A program made the translations under genes and the position numbers. A stretch of 24,004 nucleotides of DNA from a virus. Numbering within the stretch: the first letter of the stretch is position 1; the number at the start of each line of letters is the position of its first letter. Below, piece by piece: positions 1-6,087 of the stretch. The stretch lies in the IMG/VR virus record IMGVR_UViG_3300027365_000405, positions 1 to 24,004 of that record; one strand, given 5' to 3'. Below the pieces are notes generated by a model. The model did not search any database and had not been told where the DNA came from. It worked only from the letters and a program-made list of their open reading frames with translations.

Positions 1-2
1 TC

Positions 3-641
3 ATGAACATCATCATTGCTGCATCAGGACCTTCCTATAAAGATTTAGATAAGAATCTTCTCTATCAAAATGAAGATACTGTTATCATTGCAGTGAACGG
101 TGCTTACGAGTATCTTAATTACAAAGCCGATATCTTCTTTACTCTAGATCCATCACCCGCCAATTTGAAGCGTCTATCTGTACGAAGTGAAACTTTGATG
201 TATTGCGCGACAGATAAAAAATGTCGTGTGCTACTTCCTGATCATGTGATGCCTCTAACGAGAATCTCAACCCAACCTAAAGAAATTCTTCCTAAAGGAA
301 CGTCTAAGTATTGGTTCCATCGATGGGGCTGTGTAAAAGGACTAGCAGAGAAAGCGAGTGAGATTCATACTGGCAATAGTGCATATGGTGCACTAGGCCT
401 AGCATATCACCTGCGACCAGAAAAGATTCTTCTATTAGGCGTGGACGGTACTGCACAGCCTCGCTTAACAGGTGAAGGACCATCCAAGTATAGTCTAGTA
501 CATCTTCCATATCTGTTTAGCACAGCCGTTAAGCAACTAGAATCTGCTGGTATTGAGGTTGTAAATGGAAGTCCAACATCAGCAATTGATTGCTTTCCAA
601 GAACTACACCAGAGAGAGGTATCGAGTGGATTCAACAGTAG
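3..641 (+). CDS. MptE/DUF115-like Rossmann-type protein (paralogue 1)
   Basis: The product is 212 residues. It opens with a nucleotide-binding-like glycine motif, ASGPS (residues 7-11), after a hydrophobic beta strand, and has a second signature HTGNSAYGALGLAY followed by KILLLGVDGT. The same two signatures occur in the gene at 2205 (GSGPSL; HTGNSGSLGIQLA, KIILIGFDHQ), so the two are paralogues. This pattern resembles the MptE-like/DUF115 family and the GT42 sialyltransferase-like fold, members of which act in pterin or glycan chemistry. The substrate here is unknown. The ATG at position 3 sits in an ATGA, suggesting a 4-nt overlap with a gene left of the window. Its neighbours are a glycosyltransferase and an FkbM methyltransferase, so a glycan-related role is the best inference. 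Family assignment is moderate; function is not established. Confidence 0.7.
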   Translation: MNIIIAASGPSYKDLDKNLLYQNEDTVIIAVNGAYEYLNYKADIFFTLDPSPANLKRLSVRSETLMYCATDKKCRVLLPDHVMPLTRISTQPKEILPKGTSKYWFHRWGCVKGLAEKASEIHTGNSAYGALGLAYHLRPEKILLLGVDGTAQPRLTGEGPSKYSLVHLPYLFSTAVKQLESAGIEVVNGSPTSAIDCFPRTTPERGIEWIQQ

Positions 642-1231
642 TATGTGTCTATAAAACAGGTGGAGATTTTGATGCTCGTTATGTGAGAAAGCTCATGGAT
701 TCTGCTCTAGAACATGGAGCAGATGATTTCATTTGTCTTACTGATGATATGACACTCAATCAGTTTTGTGAAGTCATTCCACTCGAATATGATCTTCCTG
801 GTTGGTGGTCAAAACTTGAGCTGTTCAAATTAGCGGGCGACAACTATATCTACTTTGATCTCGATACAGTCATTCATGGTGATATCAGACCATTCTTAGA
901 GTATCCTCATAAGTTCACCATGCTAAAGGATTTCAATAAGAAGGCGAATCGACCGGCGAGTGGAATCATGGCTTGGTCAGGTGACTATTCTCATCTTCTC
1001 TATGACTTCGACAAGAGAGAGATTGATAGATACACTCCACTAAAGGGTGGAAAGCTTGGAGACCAAGCATACATCGCTGATCGTCTCGGCTTTCAACCAG
1101 ACTATGTACAAGACTTGTTTCCAGAGTTGACATGCAGCCACAAGTGGGATACACTAGAGACTAGGCAGAACAGACCGGTGGTGTGTTACCACGGGAACCC
1201 GAGACCGCACCAAACAGGATGGGAGATTTGA
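626..1231 (+). CDS. GT-A-fold glycosyltransferase
   Basis: I choose the GTG at 626 as start, giving 201 residues, because a strong Shine-Dalgarno (GAGAGG, about 612-618) lies just upstream; an in-frame ATG at 590 would overlap the previous gene by 52 nt and has no comparable site. The protein starts with a VVCVYKTGGDF strand-loop and carries a metal/nucleotide-sugar DxD motif in YFDLDTVIHGD (Asp78-Leu79-Asp80), as in GT-A glycosyltransferases. A late HKWD and CYHGNPRP segment resembles the C-terminal His often found in such enzymes. It should transfer a sugar from a nucleotide sugar to an unknown acceptor, which could be modified DNA, a virion protein or a host glycan. It overlaps the upstream gene by 16 nt and is followed one base later by the next gene, so it is translated within the same operon. 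Confidence 0.75.
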   Translation: MDSTVVCVYKTGGDFDARYVRKLMDSALEHGADDFICLTDDMTLNQFCEVIPLEYDLPGWWSKLELFKLAGDNYIYFDLDTVIHGDIRPFLEYPHKFTMLKDFNKKANRPASGIMAWSGDYSHLLYDFDKREIDRYTPLKGGKLGDQAYIADRLGFQPDYVQDLFPELTCSHKWDTLETRQNRPVVCYHGNPRPHQTGWEI

Positions 1232-1232
1232 G

Positions 1233-1562
1233 ATGAGTGATAAAATCTATAAAGAAGGTAATAAGATTTTCTTGAGCCAGAAGGATGGAGAGTATGGTGC
1301 CATCTGTTGGGAAGTTCGTGCTTCTCGTTATGATGACAAAGACAAGTACATGACTGCTGGTAATATCCGTCTTCAAGACTGCTACGAGAATATCAATCTC
1401 GATTTCTGGGTTGGTGATTCCGAAGATCGTTTTGAGTCACGCATGGATAAGCTGAATACTCTTATTGATGAGTTGACTGATATGCGTCGTCACATGATGG
1501 CGGCATTTACGGTCATGCAAGAGGCCAACAAAGATATCCCGGAGAAGCTGAATGAAGACTGA
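1233..1562 (+). CDS. Unknown small phage protein
   Basis: The product is 109 residues, mixed-charge and without membrane segments; I do not recognise it. It has a beta-rich N-terminal half (KIFLSQKDGEYGAICWEVRAS, then a FWVGDSEDRF strand) and a helical C-terminal half (MDKLNTLIDELTDMRRHMMAAF) that could form a short coiled coil. The start follows a GGGAGA ribosome site inside the end of the glycosyltransferase gene. Its last 11 nt overlap the FkbM methyltransferase start, so the genes are translationally linked. Reality is supported by this packing and by typical codon use; function is unknown. Confidence 0.75.
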   Translation: MSDKIYKEGNKIFLSQKDGEYGAICWEVRASRYDDKDKYMTAGNIRLQDCYENINLDFWVGDSEDRFESRMDKLNTLIDELTDMRRHMMAAFTVMQEANKDIPEKLNED

Positions 1563-2208
1563 TTCTCTGATAGTCAAGATCAATGGTATGGTGAAGCTCT
1601 TCTCAGCCAATGATATGGTAGTTCGAGCGGCTTCAGATGATGCTCAATTCGAACCAGAGACATTTCAGTATTGGTTGAAGCATCTTAAAGAAGATCATAT
1701 CGCTATAGACGTAGGATCCTATACAGGTCTCTATGCTATTGCTGCGCACATGCACGGGTGTACAACACACGCGTTTGAGCCCAATGATCTTGTTCATAGT
1801 CGGTTGTGTGGAAATATTGAGCTAAATCATGCTTACGGCATTCAAACTCATATCGAAGCATGTTCAGACAAGCATGGAATGATGAACTTTGTTCAGAAAC
1901 CAATTCCATTAACTTCTGCTGGGCACATTGGAGATGAAGCTAAAGGTATTCCTGTTGGGTGCAGAATGCTTGATAGCTTCTTTCAATTCAATCAACGGCG
2001 GAAAGTCTGTGCTATTAAGATTGATGTAGAAGGTCATGAACCCAATGTGATTCGCGGTGCATCTAACATCATTGAAAATAGTAAGCCTTTAGTTATAGCA
2101 GAATTCTTGGTTGAAGAACAAAAGGAATATTTGATCGAGTTGATGACAACATTTGGATACAATAAGTTTTTTATTTGTGATGATAGGAACTTAGTGTGTG
2201 AACCATGA
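1552..2208 (+). CDS. FkbM-family SAM-dependent methyltransferase
   Basis: The product is 218 residues. A Rossmann methyltransferase core is visible: motif I AIDVGSYTGLYA (about 51-62), motif II acidic strand end HAFEPN (73-78), and the FkbM-defining KIDVEGHE (156-163) followed by VIRGA. FkbM enzymes are typically O-methyltransferases acting on sugars or other hydroxyls, often in glycan pathways. That fits the nearby glycosyltransferase and the two MptE/DUF115-like genes. The ATG lies inside the 3' end of the preceding gene (11-nt overlap) with GGAGAAG as ribosome site, and the stop overlaps the next start as ATGA. The acceptor cannot be told from sequence. Confidence 0.85.
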   Translation: MKTDSLIVKINGMVKLFSANDMVVRAASDDAQFEPETFQYWLKHLKEDHIAIDVGSYTGLYAIAAHMHGCTTHAFEPNDLVHSRLCGNIELNHAYGIQTHIEACSDKHGMMNFVQKPIPLTSAGHIGDEAKGIPVGCRMLDSFFQFNQRRKVCAIKIDVEGHEPNVIRGASNIIENSKPLVIAEFLVEEQKEYLIELMTTFGYNKFFICDDRNLVCEP

Positions 2209-2807
2209 ACTCAATAGTCATAGTAGGTTCAGGACCATCATTAACTGAGGATCAGATCAAGACGGCATCTGAATCTAATTCAGATGTAATGGTAATTAAT
2301 GATAATTACAAACTTCTTCCTGGGGCAGATTACTTATTTGCCGCCGATCTAAAATGGTGGTATAAAAATTATCATGATGTCCCGAGAGGTATTCAATGCT
2401 ATACCCTATATGACCATCCCACGCATCTAGAAAAACGCCTGAAGGGTGCTAGAGAACGAATTAGAGGGGTTCCATGGTCACGATATATCGAAGATCTAGA
2501 TAGCTTTAAGATTCTCTATCACACTGGCAATTCAGGTTCATTGGGAATACAATTAGCATGTCAGTTAGGCTATACAAAGATTATTCTTATTGGGTTCGAT
2601 CATCAACACACTAATGGTCAGAGACATTGGTTTGGTGATCATGATAGAGCTCATTTCAATAAGAACGCAGATGATCCAGAACGCTGGGTTGACACATTCA
2701 CCACAATCAGTTATTATATACAGAGTCTAGGAATTGACCTAGTGAACTGCAGTACTGAAACCGCCATCACATCATGTCGACGGTCTACATTAAACGAGGA
2801 GTGTTAA
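2205..2807 (+). CDS. MptE/DUF115-like Rossmann-type protein (paralogue 2)
   Basis: The product is 200 residues and is a paralogue of the gene at 3-641. The N-terminal strand and VGSGPSLTEDQI (7-18) form the glycine-rich motif, followed by a VINDNYKLLPGADYLFAAD stretch that resembles the second strand and loop of DUF115/GT42-like proteins. The distal signature is YHTGNSGSLGIQLACQLG then KIILIGFDHQ. His-rich loops (DHQHTNGQRHWFGDHDRAHF) may bind metal or substrate. It overlaps the methyltransferase stop by 4 nt. The two copies flank the glycosyltransferase and methyltransferase, implying related but distinct substrates. The biochemical role is inferred, not shown. Confidence 0.72.
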   Translation: MNSIVIVGSGPSLTEDQIKTASESNSDVMVINDNYKLLPGADYLFAADLKWWYKNYHDVPRGIQCYTLYDHPTHLEKRLKGARERIRGVPWSRYIEDLDSFKILYHTGNSGSLGIQLACQLGYTKIILIGFDHQHTNGQRHWFGDHDRAHFNKNADDPERWVDTFTTISYYIQSLGIDLVNCSTETAITSCRRSTLNEEC

Positions 2808-2810
2808 AAC

Positions 2811-3182
2811 ATGGCATCTAAAGGTCGTAACTCAGCAAGCGATAAAGCATACTACAGCAGCTATAACTATGAAGCTCAGCGTCGTAAGCGCCTCGAGCGT
2901 CATCTAAAGCGTCAGCCGAATGATGAACAGGCTCAAGCTGCACTGAAGAATATTCACCATCGCGGCCCTCGTCCTAGTAATAACGAGGGAGGTTGGATGA
3001 CGCGCAGCATGATGAATGCTGAGTTCTATGATGACAAGAAAGGACCTAAGCTGGATAATACCAGCCCCAAGGTTCTTGCTTGGATGCGTTCTATCATGAA
3101 GAAAGCAGAGAAGCAGCATCAACACGAAAAGAACTATGCACCGAAATCAGAGCGTAAGAAAGGTGGTAATGCTCAGAAGTAA
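2811..3182 (+). CDS. Unknown basic phage protein
   Basis: The product is 123 residues, strongly basic and hydrophilic, with Lys/Arg-rich ends (RRKRLERHLKRQ near residues 24-35; KSERKKGGNAQK at the C-terminus) and a GGWMTRSMMNAEFYDD centre. There is no membrane segment. Composition suggests nucleic-acid binding or a small structural/assembly role, but I do not recognise the family. A GAGGAG ribosome site precedes the ATG, inside the 3' end of the previous gene. Transcription continues from upstream; a promoter and hairpin follow its stop. Confidence 0.75.
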   Translation: MASKGRNSASDKAYYSSYNYEAQRRKRLERHLKRQPNDEQAQAALKNIHHRGPRPSNNEGGWMTRSMMNAEFYDDKKGPKLDNTSPKVLAWMRSIMKKAEKQHQHEKNYAPKSERKKGGNAQK

Positions 3183-3192
3183 GTGATATAAT
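3164..3192 (+). promoter_or_regulatory. Sigma70-type promoter P1
   Basis: TGGTAA (3164-3169), 17 bp, TATAAT (3187-3192). The -35 lies inside the end of the preceding gene. The expected start site near 3199 falls in the left arm of the hairpin at 3195-3217. It would drive the membrane-protein gene at 3237 and the next two genes. Confidence 0.65.
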
Positions 3193-3194
3193 GT

Positions 3195-3217
3195 CTGGGG
3201 AGGATGATCCTCCCCAG
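3195..3217 (+). terminator. Perfect hairpin at the promoter P1 start site
   Basis: CTGGGGAGGA-TGA-TCCTCCCCAG is a 10-bp perfect stem with a 3-nt loop followed by TTT. It begins two bases after the -10 box, so only read-through RNA from upstream contains the full stem. It could terminate upstream transcription weakly (short T-run) or act as an RNA processing or stability element. Confidence 0.6.
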
Positions 3218-3236
3218 TTTGATAGGAGAATGTTTG

Positions 3237-3656
3237 ATGATTATTTCTAGGGATTCGCGGCACTATAAGTTGGTTGATGCATTTTTAGATCGACCTAGTA
3301 AGAGCCTATGTGTATACTTCTGGCAAGTGATTTTCTTTAGTCTTTTAGTTCTAGTATTAGCTATTTTTGCTTGTACGGTGGTTTGGATGGTTGTAGTGTG
3401 TCCGCTGTTTGCTCTGCTTTGGGCATTGCCTATTCATGGATTTGAATATGCGATTTCAGATTCATATGCACATCAAGGTGTGTTTATGACTGGATTGTCT
3501 ATTGCGATTATAGAACTGGCAGTTGGTGGTATCTTTTTTGTCATCTGGTTTGTCAAGAAGATGTCTGGTACATCACAACGCATCATGCCAGAGTTTGCAT
3601 CTGAATATGTTAGGGCGAAGAAAGAGAAAGTCTGCCCACGTATTACATTCAAGTGA
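3237..3656 (+). CDS. Small integral membrane protein, unknown function
   Basis: The ATG at 3237 is preferred because AGGAG lies about 8 nt upstream; an in-frame ATG at 3204 lies within the promoter hairpin and lacks a ribosome site. The 139-residue product has a basic N-terminus, a long hydrophobic region at about 26-66 (one long or two closely spaced membrane helices) and another at about 81-104 ending in FVKK, leaving a charged cytoplasmic tail. Small membrane proteins in early phage regions often act in superinfection exclusion or on the host envelope, but nothing here identifies this one. It is first in a three-gene unit behind promoter P1. Confidence 0.75.
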   Translation: MIISRDSRHYKLVDAFLDRPSKSLCVYFWQVIFFSLLVLVLAIFACTVVWMVVVCPLFALLWALPIHGFEYAISDSYAHQGVFMTGLSIAIIELAVGGIFFVIWFVKKMSGTSQRIMPEFASEYVRAKKEKVCPRITFK

Positions 3657-3667
3657 GGAGTTTGATA

Positions 3668-3946
3668 ATGAACGATCAGCATATCAAAGAATATCTTGAC
3701 CAGTCAAAACGAGTTCAAGAGCTTGAGTATTACATTGAAATGGAATCTGAGAAGAGAGGTGGCTATGTACCTCAAGAGCTTCTAGAAGATTTTAATGTAG
3801 AGTTGGCCAAGCAATTTAAGCTATACTCAGATTATGGTATCACCCGCCAAATGCTAACTGACTATGATAAGAAGAGGCGCAATGCTACTACGTGTCACTC
3901 AGTAAGTGAAGCATTAAGTGCAATGGAAGAGGCTTTTAATAAATAA
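3668..3946 (+). CDS. Unknown small acidic/helical phage protein
   Basis: I place the start at ATG 3668, seven bases after a clear GAGGAG that overlaps the previous stop; an in-frame ATG at 3653 lacks such a site. The 92-residue product is highly charged and predicted helical (HIKEYLDQSKRVQELEYYIEMESEKR), with a short SVSEALSAMEEAFNK C-terminus. No membrane segment or known motif is visible. It lies between the membrane protein and another small acidic protein in one transcription unit. Confidence 0.72.
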   Translation: MNDQHIKEYLDQSKRVQELEYYIEMESEKRGGYVPQELLEDFNVELAKQFKLYSDYGITRQMLTDYDKKRRNATTCHSVSEALSAMEEAFNK

Positions 3947-3956
3947 AGGTGAATCC

Positions 3957-4280
3957 ATGTTTTATCCGAGGAATGCCCATATGCTTAGCCTACAAGAACA
4001 CCGCGAAATTTCCGAAGCCGTTCAATCAATGGACGCTGCCTTTACTGATGCTATCGTCGATCAAGCTGAATACTTCGAGATTGAGGAAGATCCTGTTACT
4101 CTACAAACTACAGTTACTCTGTTTGATGCCAATGGTGCTGCTATTAGTACCGCTAACGTAGAAGATTATGATGTGGCTCTTACCTATCTTGAAGATGTCT
4201 TCGAGCTTGATTGGAATGAGGCCGATGAGGCCGACGATGAAGCTGCCGCTGGTGCATCTCGCTGGGGACACGCTGACTAA
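3957..4280 (+). CDS. Unknown acidic small phage protein
   Basis: The start is ATG 3957, behind AAAGGTG that overlaps the end of the preceding gene; an in-frame ATG at 3918 would overlap that gene by 29 nt. The 107-residue product is very acidic (FELDWNEADEADDEAAAG near the C-terminus), with a helical N-terminal half (LQEHREISEAVQSMDAAFTDAIVDQ) and a central beta section. Such acidic small proteins are sometimes DNA mimics or host-interaction factors; that is only a suggestion. It is the last gene before promoter P2. Confidence 0.72.
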   Translation: MFYPRNAHMLSLQEHREISEAVQSMDAAFTDAIVDQAEYFEIEEDPVTLQTTVTLFDANGAAISTANVEDYDVALTYLEDVFELDWNEADEADDEAAAGASRWGHAD

Positions 4281-4289
4281 AATAAGCTG

Positions 4290-4318
4290 TTGCACCTCAC
4301 CTCCTCATCAGCTATAAT
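4290..4318 (+). promoter_or_regulatory. Sigma70-type promoter P2
   Basis: TTGCAC (4290-4295), 17 bp, TATAAT (4313-4318), with expected start near 4325. It drives the gene at 4348, denV and queE. The -10 box lies in the loop of a long inverted repeat whose right arm contains the Shine-Dalgarno. Confidence 0.85.
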
Positions 4319-4341
4319 GATAGCGTCAACGATGAGGAGGT
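4299..4341 (+). promoter_or_regulatory. Inverted repeat around P2 that can sequester the Shine-Dalgarno
   Basis: ACCTCCTCATC (4299-4309) is the perfect complement of GATGAGGAGGT (4331-4341), an 11-bp stem with a 21-nt loop. The right arm contains GAGGAGG (4334-4340), seven bases before the ATG at 4348. RNA made from P2 (start about 4325) lacks the left arm, so its ribosome site is free; RNA reading through from upstream carries both arms and should be occluded. Confidence 0.75.
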
Positions 4342-4347
4342 TATTTT

Positions 4348-4743
4348 ATGGTTGCTTACACGATTACTGATCTCGCCAACGCTCTGGGGTTGAACACTTC
4401 TGGTTTCAGAGTCAATATCACCTCTACAGCATATGTTGGGCTGGTAGACTCGACGTTCATTATTCACCATGATAGTGGTAGCGAAGAACATGTATCCCCG
4501 AAGGATATCATTGCACGTTGTGAAGAGATCATCGGTGCAGCTCATGTAGTATCAGATAGCGAGCTGTTTGACCTGTGCCAGAGCAAGACAGATTCTGTGC
4601 TCGATGAGGATACCTTCTTCGAAATGGATTTAGGTGGTGATCCTGTTGCTACCATGAATGACTGGATGGTAATGAATGACGTTGAATTGATCGTAACACG
4701 CTGTGTTGAAAAGGATGATACTGTGAGCTGGGAGGTAGCATGA
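4348..4743 (+). CDS. Unknown acidic phage protein
   Basis: The product is 131 residues. The N-terminal YTITDLANALGLNTSGFRV resembles a short helix-turn-helix-like segment, followed by beta strands (STFIIHHDSGSEEHVSPKDIIARC) and an acidic C-terminal half with several Met/Asp pairs. I do not recognise the family. An excellent GAGGAGG ribosome site lies in the right arm of the P2 inverted repeat, so translation is probably conditional on where the transcript starts. Its stop overlaps the denV ATG by 4 nt, so it is the lead gene of a repair/deazapurine operon. Confidence 0.75.
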   Translation: MVAYTITDLANALGLNTSGFRVNITSTAYVGLVDSTFIIHHDSGSEEHVSPKDIIARCEEIIGAAHVVSDSELFDLCQSKTDSVLDEDTFFEMDLGGDPVATMNDWMVMNDVELIVTRCVEKDDTVSWEVA

Positions 4744-5186
4744 CTCGTATCAACACTATTGATGTACAGGATCTTCTTGATCAGCACTTGATGGCTGAAT
4801 ACCGTGAACTTCCTATGGTGGCAGGATCGCTTCGGCGGTCCTTGAAGTCAAAACGAGGTGTAACAGGTATACCCGATCAATACACACTCAATCAAGGACA
4901 TGTTAAGTTTTTCTATAACAAGAAGCTGTACCTTCAACAGCGCTATCGTGAGCTTCTTGTAGAGCTGATATCTCGTGAATATCAGCTAGATCCTACCCGA
5001 CGGCCCGACTTCGATACATTCAACGCTATACCCAATGTCAAGTGGACTCCCACCAGCGACGACCATAAAATACTAATCTCACGTCTCATCGAACGTGTGC
5101 GTCAACGTCCTGATTTCTATCGAATGAGAGGCAAACGCGTTGACGTCGAAGAGTATATTCAACACCTACAGGAGAAGTATCTATAA
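4740..5186 (+). CDS. denV: Pyrimidine-dimer DNA glycosylase/AP lyase (endonuclease V)
   Basis: The product is 148 residues, close to T4 DenV (138). The N-terminus MTRIN and the helix DQHLMAEYRELP (14-25) align directly with T4 endonuclease V, including the nucleophilic N-terminal Thr2 amine, Arg3, Arg22 and Glu23. GHVKFFYNKKLYL and RQRPDFYRMRGK match later conserved blocks. The enzyme cleaves the glycosylic bond of UV-induced pyrimidine dimers and nicks the abasic site, repairing phage DNA in the cytoplasm. Residue 26, an arginine in T4 DenV, is methionine here, and the aromatic C-terminal tail is replaced by a longer charged helix. It overlaps the upstream gene by 4 nt and queE by 1 nt (TAATG), so all three are one operon from P2. 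Confidence 0.93.
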   Translation: MTRINTIDVQDLLDQHLMAEYRELPMVAGSLRRSLKSKRGVTGIPDQYTLNQGHVKFFYNKKLYLQQRYRELLVELISREYQLDPTRRPDFDTFNAIPNVKWTPTSDDHKILISRLIERVRQRPDFYRMRGKRVDVEEYIQHLQEKYL

Positions 5187-6058
5187 TGCTATACAGTGAA
5201 ACATTTAAGAGCATCCAGGGCGAGGGCATCTATACCGGCTACCCTTCCATCTGGCTTCGCACCTATCTTTGCAACTTCGAATGCTCTGGTTTTTCGCAGC
5301 CCGATCCAGCTGACCCATCAACATACCATGATGTAGGTGCTGATGTTGATCTCATCAACGTACAAGACATCACTGATTTACCTGTATTCAAATATGGGTG
5401 TGATAGCGCATACTCCTGGAGCAAGAAGTTCCGTCATCTTCAGCATGAGGAAACCGCTGAGGAGATTGTACAGCGTCTGGGGGATTATCTTCCTGAGCCG
5501 GGCGTATGGCATAACAGTGATTATGAGTTTCATATGGTGTTTACTGGTGGTGAACCTCTGCTAAAGCGAACTCAGAAAGATATCGTGAAGCTTATGCAAG
5601 CGTGGTCTCAAATGCCGTACGGTCAGCGCCCTCGCTATATCACGTTTGAAACAAACGGAACTCAGAAGATCATCCCTGAACTAGCCGAAGAGCTGAATGC
5701 TGACTGGGTAGAAGAAGTCCTGCTATCTTATTCACCTAAACTGCTACACGTATCCGGCGAGAGTAACAAACGAGCCATCAAGCCGGAGACGATTCATCAT
5801 AACATTCGTGTGCTGCGGAATGTACGATTTTCATTGAAGTTTGTGGTGAATTCTGACCCACGGGCATGGGATGAGCTCGACTGGGCGATTGATGAAATTG
5901 GCCTTGGCAAGAAGCCGGTCTGGATCATGCCGGTAGGTGGTCGCGTCGAAGATCAAGAAGCCACAGCAGGTGATGTAGCGGATATGGCCATCGCTCGTGG
6001 CTTCAAGGTGTCAGCCCGCGTGCATGCATATCTTTGGGGAAATTCTGTAGGGAAGTAG
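5186..6058 (+). CDS. queE: 7-carboxy-7-deazaguanine synthase, radical SAM
   Basis: The product is 290 residues, longer than cellular QueE (about 210-230). It begins with the diagnostic SETFKSIQGEG(I)YTGYPSIWLR, and has the radical-SAM GGEP (121-124) and FETNGT. It converts 6-carboxy-tetrahydropterin to 7-carboxy-7-deazaguanine using SAM and a 4Fe-4S cluster, the third step towards preQ0. The cluster motif is unusual: Cys29 and Cys33 have normal CX3C spacing, but the expected third cysteine (residue 36) is Phe; the likely replacement is Cys72 in KYGCDSAYSW, after a 36-residue insertion. It is translated by TAATG coupling to denV and is about 3 kb from folE and over 6 kb from queC and queD, all in the same window. 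Identity is strong; the cluster ligation is inferred. Confidence 0.93.
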   Translation: MLYSETFKSIQGEGIYTGYPSIWLRTYLCNFECSGFSQPDPADPSTYHDVGADVDLINVQDITDLPVFKYGCDSAYSWSKKFRHLQHEETAEEIVQRLGDYLPEPGVWHNSDYEFHMVFTGGEPLLKRTQKDIVKLMQAWSQMPYGQRPRYITFETNGTQKIIPELAEELNADWVEEVLLSYSPKLLHVSGESNKRAIKPETIHHNIRVLRNVRFSLKFVVNSDPRAWDELDWAIDEIGLGKKPVWIMPVGGRVEDQEATAGDVADMAIARGFKVSARVHAYLWGNSVGK

Positions 6059-6087
6059 TGGCATCTCGCTCAAGGATGAGCCATAAT
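6059..6087 (+). promoter_or_regulatory. Promoter-like element with internal palindrome, facing the tnpB 3' end
   Basis: TGGCAT (6059-6064), 17 bp, CATAAT (6082-6087). The spacer holds GCTCA-AGGA-TGAGC (6068-6081). About 24 of 30 bases match the promoter at 7432-7460 on the other side of tnpB. RNA starting near 6094 would run antisense through tnpB; originally it may have served the genes now beyond the insertion. Confidence 0.5.

Noticed and set aside
590-625. Upstream ATG start for the glycosyltransferase
   Set aside because: It would deepen the overlap with the previous gene and has no ribosome site, while GTG 626 follows GAGAGG at correct spacing.
3936-3950. AATAAATA stretch as a T4-type late promoter
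   Set aside because: It deviates from TATAAATA and lies at the end of a coding sequence within an operon; no convincing T4 late promoter was found in the window.
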